Shown here: positions 1-8,659 of the stretch, one piece after another | How positions within the stretch are numbered: position 1 is the first letter of the stretch | Layout of the letters: the number at the start of each line of letters is the position of its first letter | Assembly (NCBI RefSeq): GCF_030186535.1 | Contig: NZ_JASNVW010000002.1 | Coordinates: 206,001-270,000 of the forward strand | Length of the DNA stretch: 64,000 nucleotides | Direction of reading: 5' to 3' | Source of the DNA: Ignisphaera cupida | GTDB lineage: Archaea; Thermoproteota; Thermoprotei_A; Sulfolobales; Ignisphaeraceae | Program-made: the position numbers and the translations under genes | The notes under the pieces: model-generated | Seen by the model: the letters and a program-made list of their open reading frames with translations, nothing else | The model's database searches: none | Told to the model about the DNA's origin: nothing

Positions 1-312
1 ATTCTTCCTAGCTAACTCAGTAAACTTCGTTGGATCTCCAACAATGTACACCTCAACATTGCATCCAGCAGCATAAAGTCTTCTTGCAGCAACAAGAGCA
101 TCACCACCATTATTACCCGTACCAGCAACAACACAAAACCTTTTGTCAAACAATCCAATTTCATTTGCTATCAAACTAAATATAGCTGTTCCAGCATTCT
201 CCATGAGAAGATCATGCGAAACACCAAATTTTTTGAATGCTTCCTCATCAATTCTTCTCATTTCCTCAACACTACAAACCTTTAAACGTAGAGGAATATT
301 TACTTTTGTCAT
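1..312 (-). CDS. nnr: NAD(P)H-hydrate epimerase domain protein (YjeF N-terminal), 3' end outside window
   Basis: The gene reads leftward from an ATG at 310-312 and is still open at base 1, so only about 104 N-terminal residues are present. They include the YjeF_N-type signature GTGNNGGDALVAAR. This family converts the R form of hydrated NAD(P)H to the S form, repairing heat-damaged cofactor; in archaea it is commonly fused to an ADP- or ATP-dependent dehydratase domain. Whether that second domain exists here cannot be seen. The gene is divergent from the glycosylase gene at 390 and shares its short upstream region. The family call is firm; the symbol assumes the usual bifunctional Nnr. Confidence 0.85.
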   Translation of the reverse strand, partial: MTKVNIPLRLKVCSVEEMRRIDEEAFKKFGVSHDLLMENAGTAIFSLIANEIGLFDKRFCVVAGTGNNGGDALVAARRLYAAGCNVEVYIVGDPTKFTELARKN

Positions 313-360
313 CTAAACACCTGTAGCATTTCAACTACAGAATTTAAGGCTGTTTACTAG

Positions 361-370
361 AATTTATATT
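361..370 (+). promoter_or_regulatory. TATA-box promoter of the glycosylase gene
   Basis: An AATTTATATT element lies about 25 bases before the ATG at 390. This is the distance expected between an archaeal TATA box and a transcription start, and there is no Shine-Dalgarno sequence in front of the ATG. The mRNA is therefore probably leaderless. Confidence 0.5.
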
Positions 371-389
371 GGCTTTGGTTATCTAAACC

Positions 390-1316
390 ATGTTGCTAAA
401 AATCAGTGGAATAGACTATGGACTTTCGCTTTACTATTCATATCTTCTTCCAATGTTTGATGTAAAACCTGTTGAAAGAGGATTTATTTTCAGAAAGGTC
501 ATAGGTTTTTGCAGTGGCATTGAATGCAAGTTTGATAGAACTATTCTAAAAACTATATGTACCATTCCTAATAGCTGCCAAAACCATTACACAGATATTC
601 TTGGTCTTAGCACTAACCAATGCTTCAAGGATTTATGCAAATTGTATGGAAATGAAAAATGCATTGCAAGTAAAATAACATTGCTTTATAGCCCAACTGA
701 TGCTAGGAATATTCTCTACGCAATTCTATTGTCTAGAAACACAGACTACTTTATAAATACATTGAAGTGGTTTAGAGAATTCATATACAATGGAACTGTA
801 AGAAGTAGAAGCTATGTTGTTAAACAGTTTCTTGAGATAAAGGATAGAATTGAAGAAATTTTCACAAACTTTAAAAACAATATTCAGCAACTAATTGCTG
901 AACTTCTCTCAACAAAGTATGTGGGGCTTAAAACAGTTTCTGCACTTCTTCTCCACGCTTATGGATTAACAGAACATGCCCCAGTTGATAGACATTATCT
1001 CATTTACTTGTCAAAGATTTTTCAATGGTTTAAACCAGGGACTGGTAGAAAAAGTATTTGCATTTCCAATATGTTGAATTGTCTTATGTGTAAATATAGA
1101 GAGAGGTGTATTTATGGTGTTACAAAAATTTTTGGAAAACTAAATGGTTGTATACAATCCATTGCATACTTATCTAAAAGACTTGCTTTTATTAGAAATG
1201 ATTTGGAGGAGATTCTCGTACCTAAGGAGCAAAGAGATATAAAAGCTTTGGAAAGAATTGTTTCTATGGTTATTCAAAAAATTGTTGGAGATGCTCAGAA
1301 AAATGCAGGGTTATGA
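390..1316 (+). CDS. Endonuclease III-like HhH-GPD DNA glycosylase with 4Fe-4S cluster
   Basis: Base-excision repair glycosylase/AP lyase of the HhH-GPD superfamily. The helix-hairpin-helix lies at about residues 172-190 (VGLKTVSA), with Lys181 at the position of the Nth catalytic lysine. The motif APVDRH carries the catalytic aspartate (Asp200). Cysteines at 224, 231, 234 and 240 follow the exact C-x6-C-x2-C-x5-C spacing of the Nth iron-sulphur loop. At 308 residues it is about 100 longer than typical Nth, with an unrecognised N-terminal extension of about 140 residues. Its 3' end overlaps the radical SAM gene, so the two are probably co-transcribed. The family is clear; the damaged base recognised is not. 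Confidence 0.8.
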   Translation: MLLKISGIDYGLSLYYSYLLPMFDVKPVERGFIFRKVIGFCSGIECKFDRTILKTICTIPNSCQNHYTDILGLSTNQCFKDLCKLYGNEKCIASKITLLYSPTDARNILYAILLSRNTDYFINTLKWFREFIYNGTVRSRSYVVKQFLEIKDRIEEIFTNFKNNIQQLIAELLSTKYVGLKTVSALLLHAYGLTEHAPVDRHYLIYLSKIFQWFKPGTGRKSICISNMLNCLMCKYRERCIYGVTKIFGKLNGCIQSIAYLSKRLAFIRNDLEEILVPKEQRDIKALERIVSMVIQKIVGDAQKNAGL

Positions 1317-2082
1317 CCCTTTTCAACTTGGTGAAGCAACTAGGAAGAGTGTTGTTAGAGTTGTTGGTGGTGTTGAGGAGAGGAAGTACTATAGGTTTAG
1401 AGGTGGTAGGTGGTATGGGGGAATAGCAACAGGAGATGTTGTTGGCTGTAACCTGAGATGCAAATTCTGTTGGAGTTGGAGATTTACACACATCACAGAT
1501 AAGGGCTATTTTCGAAGACCTGAGGAAGCATTTGAAAAAATTTTTGCTATAGCTAGTAGAAAAGGCTATAAATATGTAAGGGTTAGTGGTGGAGAGCCAA
1601 CACTTTCACTAAATCATCTGCAAGAGCTTTTGAAGCTATTTAGCGAAACAAAATATGTGTTTATTCTTGAAACAAACGGTTTGTTGATAGGTAAGGAATA
1701 TTCGCTTGCAAAAATGCTTTCAAACTATAGCAATGTTGTTGTTAGAGTATCGTTTAAGGGGGCTACAGAAGAAGAATTCAATATGTTAACAGGTGCAAAA
1801 CCAGAGTTCTTCAATTATCAGTTTAAGGCTTTGGAGAATCTCATAGAGGTTGGTTTCAAGCCTGGGGAAGAGGTATATCCAGCAATTATGCTAAGCTTTA
1901 GTACTGATGAAAACTATGCAAAATTCAAAAAGAGATTGATGGAAATAAATCCAAGACTTGTAGAGTCTATAGATGAAGAGTATGTTATTCTATATCCACA
2001 TGTTATTGAACTTTTAAAGAAAAACAAGTTGAGACCCAGACTAGCATTCACACCAGACAACATACCACAGTGCATGATATGA
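1291..2082 (+). CDS. Radical SAM domain protein of unknown substrate
   Basis: A CNLRCKFC motif (C-x3-C-x2-C, Cys53, 57 and 60 from the chosen ATG) binds the 4Fe-4S cluster that cleaves S-adenosylmethionine. It is followed by an SGGEPTLS segment typical of the SAM-binding strand. Size (about 263 residues) and layout resemble stand-alone activating-enzyme-like radical SAM proteins rather than multi-domain ones. In-frame starts are TTG 1258, ATG 1291 and ATG 1303; the ATGs are preferred because the family-like sequence begins only after them. It overlaps the end of the glycosylase gene by 14-26 bases and ends one base short of the convergent epimerase gene. The function is not recognised. Confidence 0.8.
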   Translation: MLRKMQGYDPFQLGEATRKSVVRVVGGVEERKYYRFRGGRWYGGIATGDVVGCNLRCKFCWSWRFTHITDKGYFRRPEEAFEKIFAIASRKGYKYVRVSGGEPTLSLNHLQELLKLFSETKYVFILETNGLLIGKEYSLAKMLSNYSNVVVRVSFKGATEEEFNMLTGAKPEFFNYQFKALENLIEVGFKPGEEVYPAIMLSFSTDENYAKFKKRLMEINPRLVESIDEEYVILYPHVIELLKKNKLRPRLAFTPDNIPQCMI

Positions 2083-2083
2083 T

Positions 2084-3523
2084 CTACTGAATTACAAGTG
2101 CTCTATATTTCAGCAAGTTGTTTTCATAGCCTATGGACCTAGCCAATCTTTCTACTAGCGACAGCACCTCTTTTTCATAAATTCTTTGAAGCTCAGGAGT
2201 GCTCATATAATGATTTATTACTTCATCTCTTAGAAACCTCTTATTGTTAAAGTCTCTCAGTGCTTGAAACACATAGAAGTAATGTCTAAACACATCAGCT
2301 CTTGGATTTTTATAACACTCACCACACTTATCATATTTCTCAAGAAGCTTTTCAAGCTCTTGGGAATATAGTGTTGCCTTGGACTTGACAACCTGTCTTA
2401 AATGCTCAATAACACCATCATATATTTCTTCATATAATCTTCTTGTTTTAGAACCTGGTGGAAATCTAGACATAACCTCTAGAAGAAGCTGTATAAACAC
2501 TCCAGACATTTTATATTTGACCATTCCCTGTGTAGCTTCGCCAACAACTCTCCAAACACCAAACCCCTTATCAGAATATGGGTTATGGCCACTACCAGAA
2601 TGTATAGATATCAGCACATTGTTTGAGTATAGTATTGTGTGTATGTTTCTTAGATAATTGTAAAGCTCTTCTATATTGTCTTCATAGTCCTCTCTTTTCC
2701 TAAAACCAATATTTGGTGCTAGAAAATCTGGTTCTATACCAGCTCTTCTCAATTCAAGTACATAGAATAAAACATCTTTAAATTCGCTACGCTTTGGAGT
2801 TTCATCAAATGCTACCTCAACTCCAAACTCTTTCTCATTATACTTCTTAATTATATCCAAAACCTTTTTAACATATTCAATGCTTTTTTGATATTTCAGA
2901 ACAAGCCTAGCTAAGCTCAATCTATCATACTTTATTCTTATTTGTCTATCACCTGATACAAATGTAAATGCTTTTAAATAAAGTCTCTCCATTTCTTTCC
3001 TAGTTTCAACATCAATTCTATTCTCATAAAGATCTAAAACATCTTTATCACTTAGCAAATCAATTGAATAATCTATTAATTCACATGTATCTATTGTAAC
3101 AAAGTCTACACCACCAACTCTTTTAACCTCTCTAAACTCCTCTTCTATGTACTGCAAAGAAAACTCTATTTCACTATCACTAAGAGGCTCAGCAACAGAA
3201 ACACCTGCAATTTTCTTCAAAGCCCTCTCTACACTACCCATAATAGATACATGATCAGCCTCAATTTCAATAACAGAACCATATAATTCTCCCAAACCTC
3301 TACCTTTACTAATATATTCCTCAATAGATGTTCCTGTATGGCCAAAGTAAAACAGTTTAGGATCTGAGGATTGAATATAGCTTGTTGGAGCAGTCTCTCT
3401 ATTGAAGGATAGCATGAAAGTTCCAGCAATGTTCAAGCTCTTAAAGGCTTTTAACATTGCTGAAGCAACAATGTCAGGAATTCTAATACCAAATGCTGGT
3501 CTAGGAAGCTTACCTAAATACAT
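2084..3523 (-). CDS. uxaE: Tagaturonate/fructuronate epimerase family protein (UxaE-like)
   Basis: The ~480-residue protein matches my recollection of Thermotoga UxaE, a metal-dependent epimerase interconverting D-tagaturonate and D-fructuronate. Shared blocks are EADHV, VAFDETPKRS, ELRRAGIEPDF, SIHSGSGHNPYSDK and VKYKMSGVF, with the His/Asp/Glu-rich positions expected for metal binding. Starts are GTG 3529 and ATG 3523; a GTGATG ribosome site sits 7 bases before the ATG, so that is preferred. It is divergent from the TIM-barrel gene at 3596 and near a beta-glucuronidase, which supports a hexuronate role. No uronate isomerase (UxaC), mannonate dehydratase or KDG kinase is obvious alongside, so the exact pathway remains open. 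Confidence 0.75.
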   Translation of the reverse strand: MYLGKLPRPAFGIRIPDIVASAMLKAFKSLNIAGTFMLSFNRETAPTSYIQSSDPKLFYFGHTGTSIEEYISKGRGLGELYGSVIEIEADHVSIMGSVERALKKIAGVSVAEPLSDSEIEFSLQYIEEEFREVKRVGGVDFVTIDTCELIDYSIDLLSDKDVLDLYENRIDVETRKEMERLYLKAFTFVSGDRQIRIKYDRLSLARLVLKYQKSIEYVKKVLDIIKKYNEKEFGVEVAFDETPKRSEFKDVLFYVLELRRAGIEPDFLAPNIGFRKREDYEDNIEELYNYLRNIHTILYSNNVLISIHSGSGHNPYSDKGFGVWRVVGEATQGMVKYKMSGVFIQLLLEVMSRFPPGSKTRRLYEEIYDGVIEHLRQVVKSKATLYSQELEKLLEKYDKCGECYKNPRADVFRHYFYVFQALRDFNNKRFLRDEVINHYMSTPELQRIYEKEVLSLVERLARSIGYENNLLKYRALVIQ

Positions 3524-3560
3524 AATCACATCACTTCATGTTAAAAGCAAAAAATTTAAA

Positions 3561-3574
3561 ATTAAAATTTTAAT
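3561..3574. promoter_or_regulatory. AT-only palindrome in the divergent uxaE / isomerase promoter region
   Basis: ATTAAAATTTTAAT is a perfect 14-base palindrome in the 66-72 bp between two divergent sugar genes. It lies where both TATA boxes must be and could serve as a bidirectional promoter element or operator. Being purely A/T, it could also have arisen by chance. Confidence 0.25.
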
Positions 3575-3595
3575 CAAAATGAGGTAGGTGAAACT

Positions 3596-4522
3596 ATGTT
3601 ATATGGCTACATAAGGAAGAATGAAGTTGATATTGTGGCTAGATTTCCATGGGACATAGGAATAGTTTCATTCATGGTTTTTCCAGAGCTTATGAAAACA
3701 TCTGAGGGTGCCTCGGAGAAGATTAGGGTTCTGCTAGAGGATCCCTACTTTGACTTGCTAGAAGTCACGATTATTGATGATGGTGAGTGGAGGAAGCTAT
3801 ATGAACTGAATAAGGCATATGGGAAGAAGTTTGCTTTAGGTCTTCAACCAGTTATTTTAACTAGAGGAGTTAATCCAAGTCCTGTTGATGAATCGGAAAG
3901 GGTTAGAAATGTTGAGATTTTGGCTAAGGAAATTAGAGTTGCTGGTGAAAGAGGCTATAAAGCTGTGGGTATTTGTTCAGGACCTAATGTCGAGGGGCCT
4001 GATAGGGAAAAGGCTAAAAATGCTTTAATCAAAAGCCTAATAGAGCTTGCTTCTGAAGCAGCTAAATACAATATGAATCTCTATCTAGAAACATTCGATG
4101 TTGTCTGGGATAGAAAGAGACTTGCTGGTGCATTGCTAGAAACTGTGAAAATTGTTGAGAAAGCGAGGGAACAGGCAAAGAACATCTACATAATGTGGGA
4201 TTTAAGTCATGCACCATTGTTAAACGAATCACCTGAAATATTAAAATCTTATCCAGAGTTCATAGGGCATATCCACATAGGTTGTGCAAAACAAGTTGGT
4301 GATAAGCTTCTAGACACCCATCCAGGCTTTTACAGACCAGGTGCATTAAATACTGAATACGATGTTGCAAAACTATTGACTGTTTTAAGCGACATAAAGT
4401 ATAGAGGTGCAATAAGTTTTGAGGTTAGACCAGAGGAAGGTCAGCATCCATTAGAGGTTGTAAACTCTGCCAAGAGCGTACTGTTGCGAGCATTTCAACT
4501 TTATCTACAATCCAAAGTGTAA
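3596..4522 (+). CDS. Sugar isomerase/epimerase, xylose isomerase-like TIM barrel
   Basis: A 308-residue protein of the AP endonuclease 2 / xylose isomerase-like TIM-barrel superfamily. Candidate metal ligands occur in the usual order: Glu in YLETFD, Asp and His in MWDLSHAP, His in GHIHIG, and Glu in ISFEVRP. The pattern is close to ketose 3-epimerases and hydroxypyruvate isomerases, which interconvert sugars through an enediolate. A GAGGT ribosome site precedes the ATG. It lies divergently from the tagaturonate epimerase gene and upstream of the transaldolase-like and beta-glucuronidase genes, so a step in uronate or ketose metabolism is likely. The substrate cannot be read from the sequence. 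Confidence 0.7.
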   Translation: MLYGYIRKNEVDIVARFPWDIGIVSFMVFPELMKTSEGASEKIRVLLEDPYFDLLEVTIIDDGEWRKLYELNKAYGKKFALGLQPVILTRGVNPSPVDESERVRNVEILAKEIRVAGERGYKAVGICSGPNVEGPDREKAKNALIKSLIELASEAAKYNMNLYLETFDVVWDRKRLAGALLETVKIVEKAREQAKNIYIMWDLSHAPLLNESPEILKSYPEFIGHIHIGCAKQVGDKLLDTHPGFYRPGALNTEYDVAKLLTVLSDIKYRGAISFEVRPEEGQHPLEVVNSAKSVLLRAFQLYLQSKV

Positions 4523-4639
4523 ATCAGTTTTTTACCCAGTTATAACTTTGTTAAAAAAACAAAGTTTAAATTCTCAAGTTACTGCTTATTACTGCTTAGC
4601 TTAACTAAACTAGAAGATTGGTTGAGGTGGTGCAAACCG

Positions 4640-6784
4640 TTGAGTTCTAAGATACAAAAAGATGTTGTTGTCAAGATAATTAAAAGTGCAGAACCAGAAA
4701 AACTTGTGTTGCCTATCCCTCCCCGTGTTGATCATGCTGATCACATAATTAAAACAGCTTTAATGGGCTGGACAAAGTTAGCGGCAGACCATGTACTTCA
4801 TCCAGAGTTTGCTAAAAATGCTAGGGAAATCTTCTCATCATTGATAAGAAGAGTTGAGCAAATGCTGAAAAGTGAAAAGGTTTTTGATTCTAGTGGCAAG
4901 CTTTATGAAGAAGTTGTTTTGAGGAGAGCAAGAATATATGATACATTATTTGAGATTGTTTTCAATTTGGGTGGAGTTGAAAGTAAGTGGGCTGGTTATA
5001 GCAGTGAGGATGTGGAGAACTACATAAGGTATTTAACTAATGCTATGAATTATTTCGAGACTCTTGAAAGAGAGGAGCTTGGATATCCAACAATAATGGA
5101 GGTTGTGGTAGAGCTTCAACTAAGTGAATTGATGAAGGTTAATAAGGGGAAGAGCCTAGTTGCAAAAGTTGCTCAAGATGTTTCAAAAAGCATTGACAAA
5201 AATTCAATTGCTAAAAGCTACATCAATGCTATGCTTAATCAGATAAAGACATTGTTTTATCGTAAAGCCTATGAAAATGGTTTATGCAAATTTGGAAACG
5301 ACTATGCGCTAGGTCTTAGATTCTTGAGACACCTAGGTTTTGTGCAGGTATCAACTAATCCAGTATTGGCTTCAATAGCATATAACGATGATCCAGAGCT
5401 TCTTGAGAAATTCAAGAAGTATGCTAAAGAGGTTTTAGCAAAGGAGCATCCAGAATGGTTTAAGGATCCCGAGAAATATGCTGATGATATTGCGATGGAG
5501 GCTACAAGATTTGCTCTCATGGACAATTTCTATGTGTTTAGAGTGCCATTTATATTGTCTAAGTATCATGATGGGCTAGTAAGCTATCAGCTAAATCCAC
5601 TTATAGCACATGATGCTGAAAAAAGTGTTGAAGCTGTAAAGGTGTTTGCTACAAGATTGGAAAAGGATCTTTCTGTTTATGATGAGTATCTTTGGTGGGG
5701 CTACAATGTATCTGAAAAAGGTAGACCAGATCTTGTTGTCAAGGTTGCAGCAGCTTATCCAGCTGCTATGGAAATTGCTGAAAGGATAAATGAAATGGGT
5801 GTTGGCCAAAATATTACAGTTAGCTTTACAGTTTCTCAAGAGGTTCTAATAGCCTTTGCAGCAATAAAGGGTATGGCAAAAGCTATTAGAAAAGGCATTA
5901 TACCAACACAAACTTATGATACTAACATGGGTGGAAGGCTAGAGGATCACTTAAGAGAAGAAACAGCTGCACAGTTATTGTTAAAGGCTTTGGAGAAAGC
6001 TGATGAGGGGAAGAGAAATGCTGTTTTAGATAAGCTTGCTAAAGGGTTAGGTGTAAAAGATGATGTGTGGCTTGAGATGAAGAAAAAGGATTTGAAGAGT
6101 GTTGCAAACTTCTTGTGTAGTAGAAGAGTTCTTGGTAGAAACTTGTTGAGAGATCCATTTGTAGATGCATTAGTTGAGCTTGGTTTATATGGATCAAGAG
6201 ACGAGGCTTTAAGCAATTTACAGCCACTTGAAGAGGCTTTGAGATTAAGTGGAACGTTTGTTGCTCAAAGAGTTTACGAGATATTGTTTGCTCCATGGAA
6301 TAAGGAGAAGTGGATTAATTACCTTATAAAAGAGTTTGGATTGACTAGAGACGAAGCTGAGACTGTAATGGATAGAATAGATCTGCTTCCAGCATCAAAG
6401 AGAAAACCCGTAGACACTCTATACACGTTTGCATCTAGAAACATGACAAATACTGAATTCCCAGATCACCAGCTAAATGTTGTTGAAGAAGTTACGAAAA
6501 AGAGTATTTCATTAGATGATTTGAGGGAATCCATATATCAGCAACTACCAAGAAAATACCTTGAGATACTAATGCAAATAGAAGACTTTGTAAAAGCATA
6601 TGAGGCATCTCCAGAGGTAAATGAGCTACTAAGAAAAGTTGGAATAGATAGAGACTATGGAAATAGAGGTGTAAGTCCTGGTGACTGGCCAGCTTATGGA
6701 CCAAGTGCAAAGACAATGCATGAATTTACCGATGAGTACTTAGCGTTTAGATCAAGAGTTGTGGAAGCTGTAAAGAAGCTATAG
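4640..6784 (+). CDS. Long transaldolase-like class I aldolase (about 714 aa)
   Basis: The central part carries a transaldolase core. Numbering from the upstream TTG at 4622, VSTNPVLAS (about residue 243) matches the family's first signature. VVKVAAAYP places Lys374 where the Schiff-base lysine should be. NITVSFTVSQ (about 398) and MGGRLEDH (about 436) match the later strands. Ordinary transaldolases have 210-340 residues, so roughly 240 N-terminal and 270 C-terminal residues are extra and unrecognised. I chose the TTG at 4640 because GAGGTGG ends 9 bases before it. The neighbours (uronate epimerase, TIM barrel, beta-glucuronidase) suggest aldol cleavage or transfer in sugar-acid breakdown. 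Fold family is likely; reaction unknown. Confidence 0.65.
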   Translation: MSSKIQKDVVVKIIKSAEPEKLVLPIPPRVDHADHIIKTALMGWTKLAADHVLHPEFAKNAREIFSSLIRRVEQMLKSEKVFDSSGKLYEEVVLRRARIYDTLFEIVFNLGGVESKWAGYSSEDVENYIRYLTNAMNYFETLEREELGYPTIMEVVVELQLSELMKVNKGKSLVAKVAQDVSKSIDKNSIAKSYINAMLNQIKTLFYRKAYENGLCKFGNDYALGLRFLRHLGFVQVSTNPVLASIAYNDDPELLEKFKKYAKEVLAKEHPEWFKDPEKYADDIAMEATRFALMDNFYVFRVPFILSKYHDGLVSYQLNPLIAHDAEKSVEAVKVFATRLEKDLSVYDEYLWWGYNVSEKGRPDLVVKVAAAYPAAMEIAERINEMGVGQNITVSFTVSQEVLIAFAAIKGMAKAIRKGIIPTQTYDTNMGGRLEDHLREETAAQLLLKALEKADEGKRNAVLDKLAKGLGVKDDVWLEMKKKDLKSVANFLCSRRVLGRNLLRDPFVDALVELGLYGSRDEALSNLQPLEEALRLSGTFVAQRVYEILFAPWNKEKWINYLIKEFGLTRDEAETVMDRIDLLPASKRKPVDTLYTFASRNMTNTEFPDHQLNVVEEVTKKSISLDDLRESIYQQLPRKYLEILMQIEDFVKAYEASPEVNELLRKVGIDRDYGNRGVSPGDWPAYGPSAKTMHEFTDEYLAFRSRVVEAVKKL

Positions 6785-6820
6785 AAACACCGCTCCTAAC
6801 ATAGCAAATTTTTCAAAAAC

Positions 6821-6828
6821 TTTTTTTT
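6821..6828 (+). terminator. T-tract terminator after the transaldolase-like gene
   Basis: Eight consecutive T residues, followed by more T-rich sequence, lie about 40 bases after the stop codon and before the next gene. Archaeal RNA polymerase terminates at such tracts. Confidence 0.45.
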
Positions 6829-6861
6829 CTCTTCATATCACGCTTTTTTAGGGGATTCGGG

Positions 6862-8601
6862 TTGAAATCTTGGTTTAGACCAAAAATTATCCTTGATGGT
6901 TTTTGGAGTTTTAAAATAGATAGAGATTTTGTTGGTGATAAGGAGGAATGGTTTAAAGGGTTTAAATCTAGTGATGTGATATATGTGCCTTCGTCTTGGA
7001 ATGAGCAAAACCCTGAATGGGATCAATATACAGGTGTTGCTTGGTATCAGAGGGATTTCTATGTCGATAAATTGCTAGAAGGTAGAATGGCATGGATTAT
7101 TTTTGATGGTGCTGGGTACAAAACTAGTGTGTGGGTAAATGGAAAATTTGTTGGTGATCATGAAGGCTCTTTCACACAGTTTAAGTTTAGAGTTGATGAA
7201 ATTAGGTTTGGTGCTTTTAATAGAGTTGTTGTTAGAATAGATAATACCCCATCAATATACAGCTTTCCACCTGCTAGAAAACTTAATGAAACAGCATTTG
7301 ACTTTTTCCATTATGGAGGTATCCACAGATCTGTTTATCTGGAGTTTGTAGATGTTTGCCATGTTAACGACATGACGATACATACAAGCCATGCAGGGGA
7401 TTTGAAAGCTGATATTAGCGTGGAATGCAACAAAAATTTTGATGCTAGGCTTATTCTCATGGATAAAGAGCGTACAGAAATTATTTCCGAGGATATTGTT
7501 AGAGGTGTTAGACCTGGGCTATTAAGATTTGAGAGGAGATATGATGGTGTTAAGCCCTGGAGTCCTGAAGAACCAAATCTCTATGTATTTGCTGTGGAGA
7601 TTTATGTTAATGGTGTTTTGAGAGATTCTGTTTATGAACGTATTGGGTTTAGAAGTGTTGAGGTAAGAGAAGGGAGGGTGTATCTTAATGGAAAACCTGT
7701 GTTTTTAAAGGGTTTTGGAAGACATGAGGACTTTCCTGTTACAGGTAAGTATGTACCTGGCTCAGTTCTTGTAAGAGACTTTTACTTGATGAGAAAAATT
7801 GGTGCAAATTCCTTTAGAACATCACATTATCCATACTCAAATGAGCATCTGGATTTAGCTGATGAGTTTGGTTTTATGGTTATTCTAGAGCCACCACTGT
7901 GTTACTCAGGTTTAGATAGATTGCTTAGCAGAGAGGAGGTTGCAAAGCTTTTTAGTAGTGAAGAGTATTTGGCGAAGGCCAAGAAATTCATAGAGGAAAT
8001 GATTAGACAACATAAGAATAGGCCATCAGTAATAATGTACAGTGTTATGAATGAACCTCCAAGTGACATACCAGAGGTTGCAGAGGCTATAAAGAAGCTC
8101 GCGGAGTTTTTCAAATCAATAGATCCATCAAGACCCGTAACATTTGCATCTCACAGATCTGTCAGAGATCTTGCACTAGGATATGTAGATGTTATATCGC
8201 TTAACTATTACCGTGGCTGGTACTCTGAGTGGGGTGATATAGATAAGGGTGTAGAGGTTATGATAAATGAGGTTGAGGAAATACATAGAAGATATTCAGA
8301 CAAGCCAATAATAATAACAGAATTTGGTGCTGATGCATATCTGGGGTTGCATAGTGATCCTCCGCAAATGTGGTCAGAGGAATACCAAGCAGAGCTAATC
8401 AAAAAATATGTTGAAGCACTTACAAAGAGAAGTTACATAATTGGTTTACACATTTGGAACTTTGCAGACTTTAGAACACCTCAAAACCCATTGAGAACAA
8501 TATTAAACAGGAAAGGTATTTACACAAGGGATAGGCAACCAAAACTAGCTGCACAAATAGTTTCACAACTCTTTAACAGCATTCCAACATACATGAAATG
8601 A
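6862..8601 (+). CDS. uidA: Beta-glucuronidase, glycoside hydrolase family 2
   Basis: A 579-residue GH2 enzyme with the sugar-binding jelly roll, immunoglobulin-like and TIM-barrel domains in order. The acid/base is Glu398 in MNEP and the nucleophile Glu487 in IITEFGAD. Glucuronidase-specific features are GFGRHEDFPVTGK, MWSEEYQ and the N-x-K motif (Asn549, Lys551 in NRKGIYTRDR), which binds the substrate carboxylate in bacterial GUS. It hydrolyses terminal beta-D-glucuronides. There is no signal peptide, so it should act in the cytoplasm on imported saccharides. The start is TTG; the leader is short and has only a weak ribosome site. It probably supplies glucuronate to the uronate epimerase encoded 3 kb upstream. 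Confidence 0.93.
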   Translation: MKSWFRPKIILDGFWSFKIDRDFVGDKEEWFKGFKSSDVIYVPSSWNEQNPEWDQYTGVAWYQRDFYVDKLLEGRMAWIIFDGAGYKTSVWVNGKFVGDHEGSFTQFKFRVDEIRFGAFNRVVVRIDNTPSIYSFPPARKLNETAFDFFHYGGIHRSVYLEFVDVCHVNDMTIHTSHAGDLKADISVECNKNFDARLILMDKERTEIISEDIVRGVRPGLLRFERRYDGVKPWSPEEPNLYVFAVEIYVNGVLRDSVYERIGFRSVEVREGRVYLNGKPVFLKGFGRHEDFPVTGKYVPGSVLVRDFYLMRKIGANSFRTSHYPYSNEHLDLADEFGFMVILEPPLCYSGLDRLLSREEVAKLFSSEEYLAKAKKFIEEMIRQHKNRPSVIMYSVMNEPPSDIPEVAEAIKKLAEFFKSIDPSRPVTFASHRSVRDLALGYVDVISLNYYRGWYSEWGDIDKGVEVMINEVEEIHRRYSDKPIIITEFGADAYLGLHSDPPQMWSEEYQAELIKKYVEALTKRSYIIGLHIWNFADFRTPQNPLRTILNRKGIYTRDRQPKLAAQIVSQLFNSIPTYMK

Positions 8602-8659
8602 TCAAATTAACTCAATGAATGGTTTTCATTAACTCAATTTTGATATGGATAACTCTATG

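Noticed and set aside
4622-4639. TTG 4622 as start of the transaldolase-like gene
   Set aside because: The GAGGTGG ribosome site lies inside this stretch and points to the TTG at 4640.
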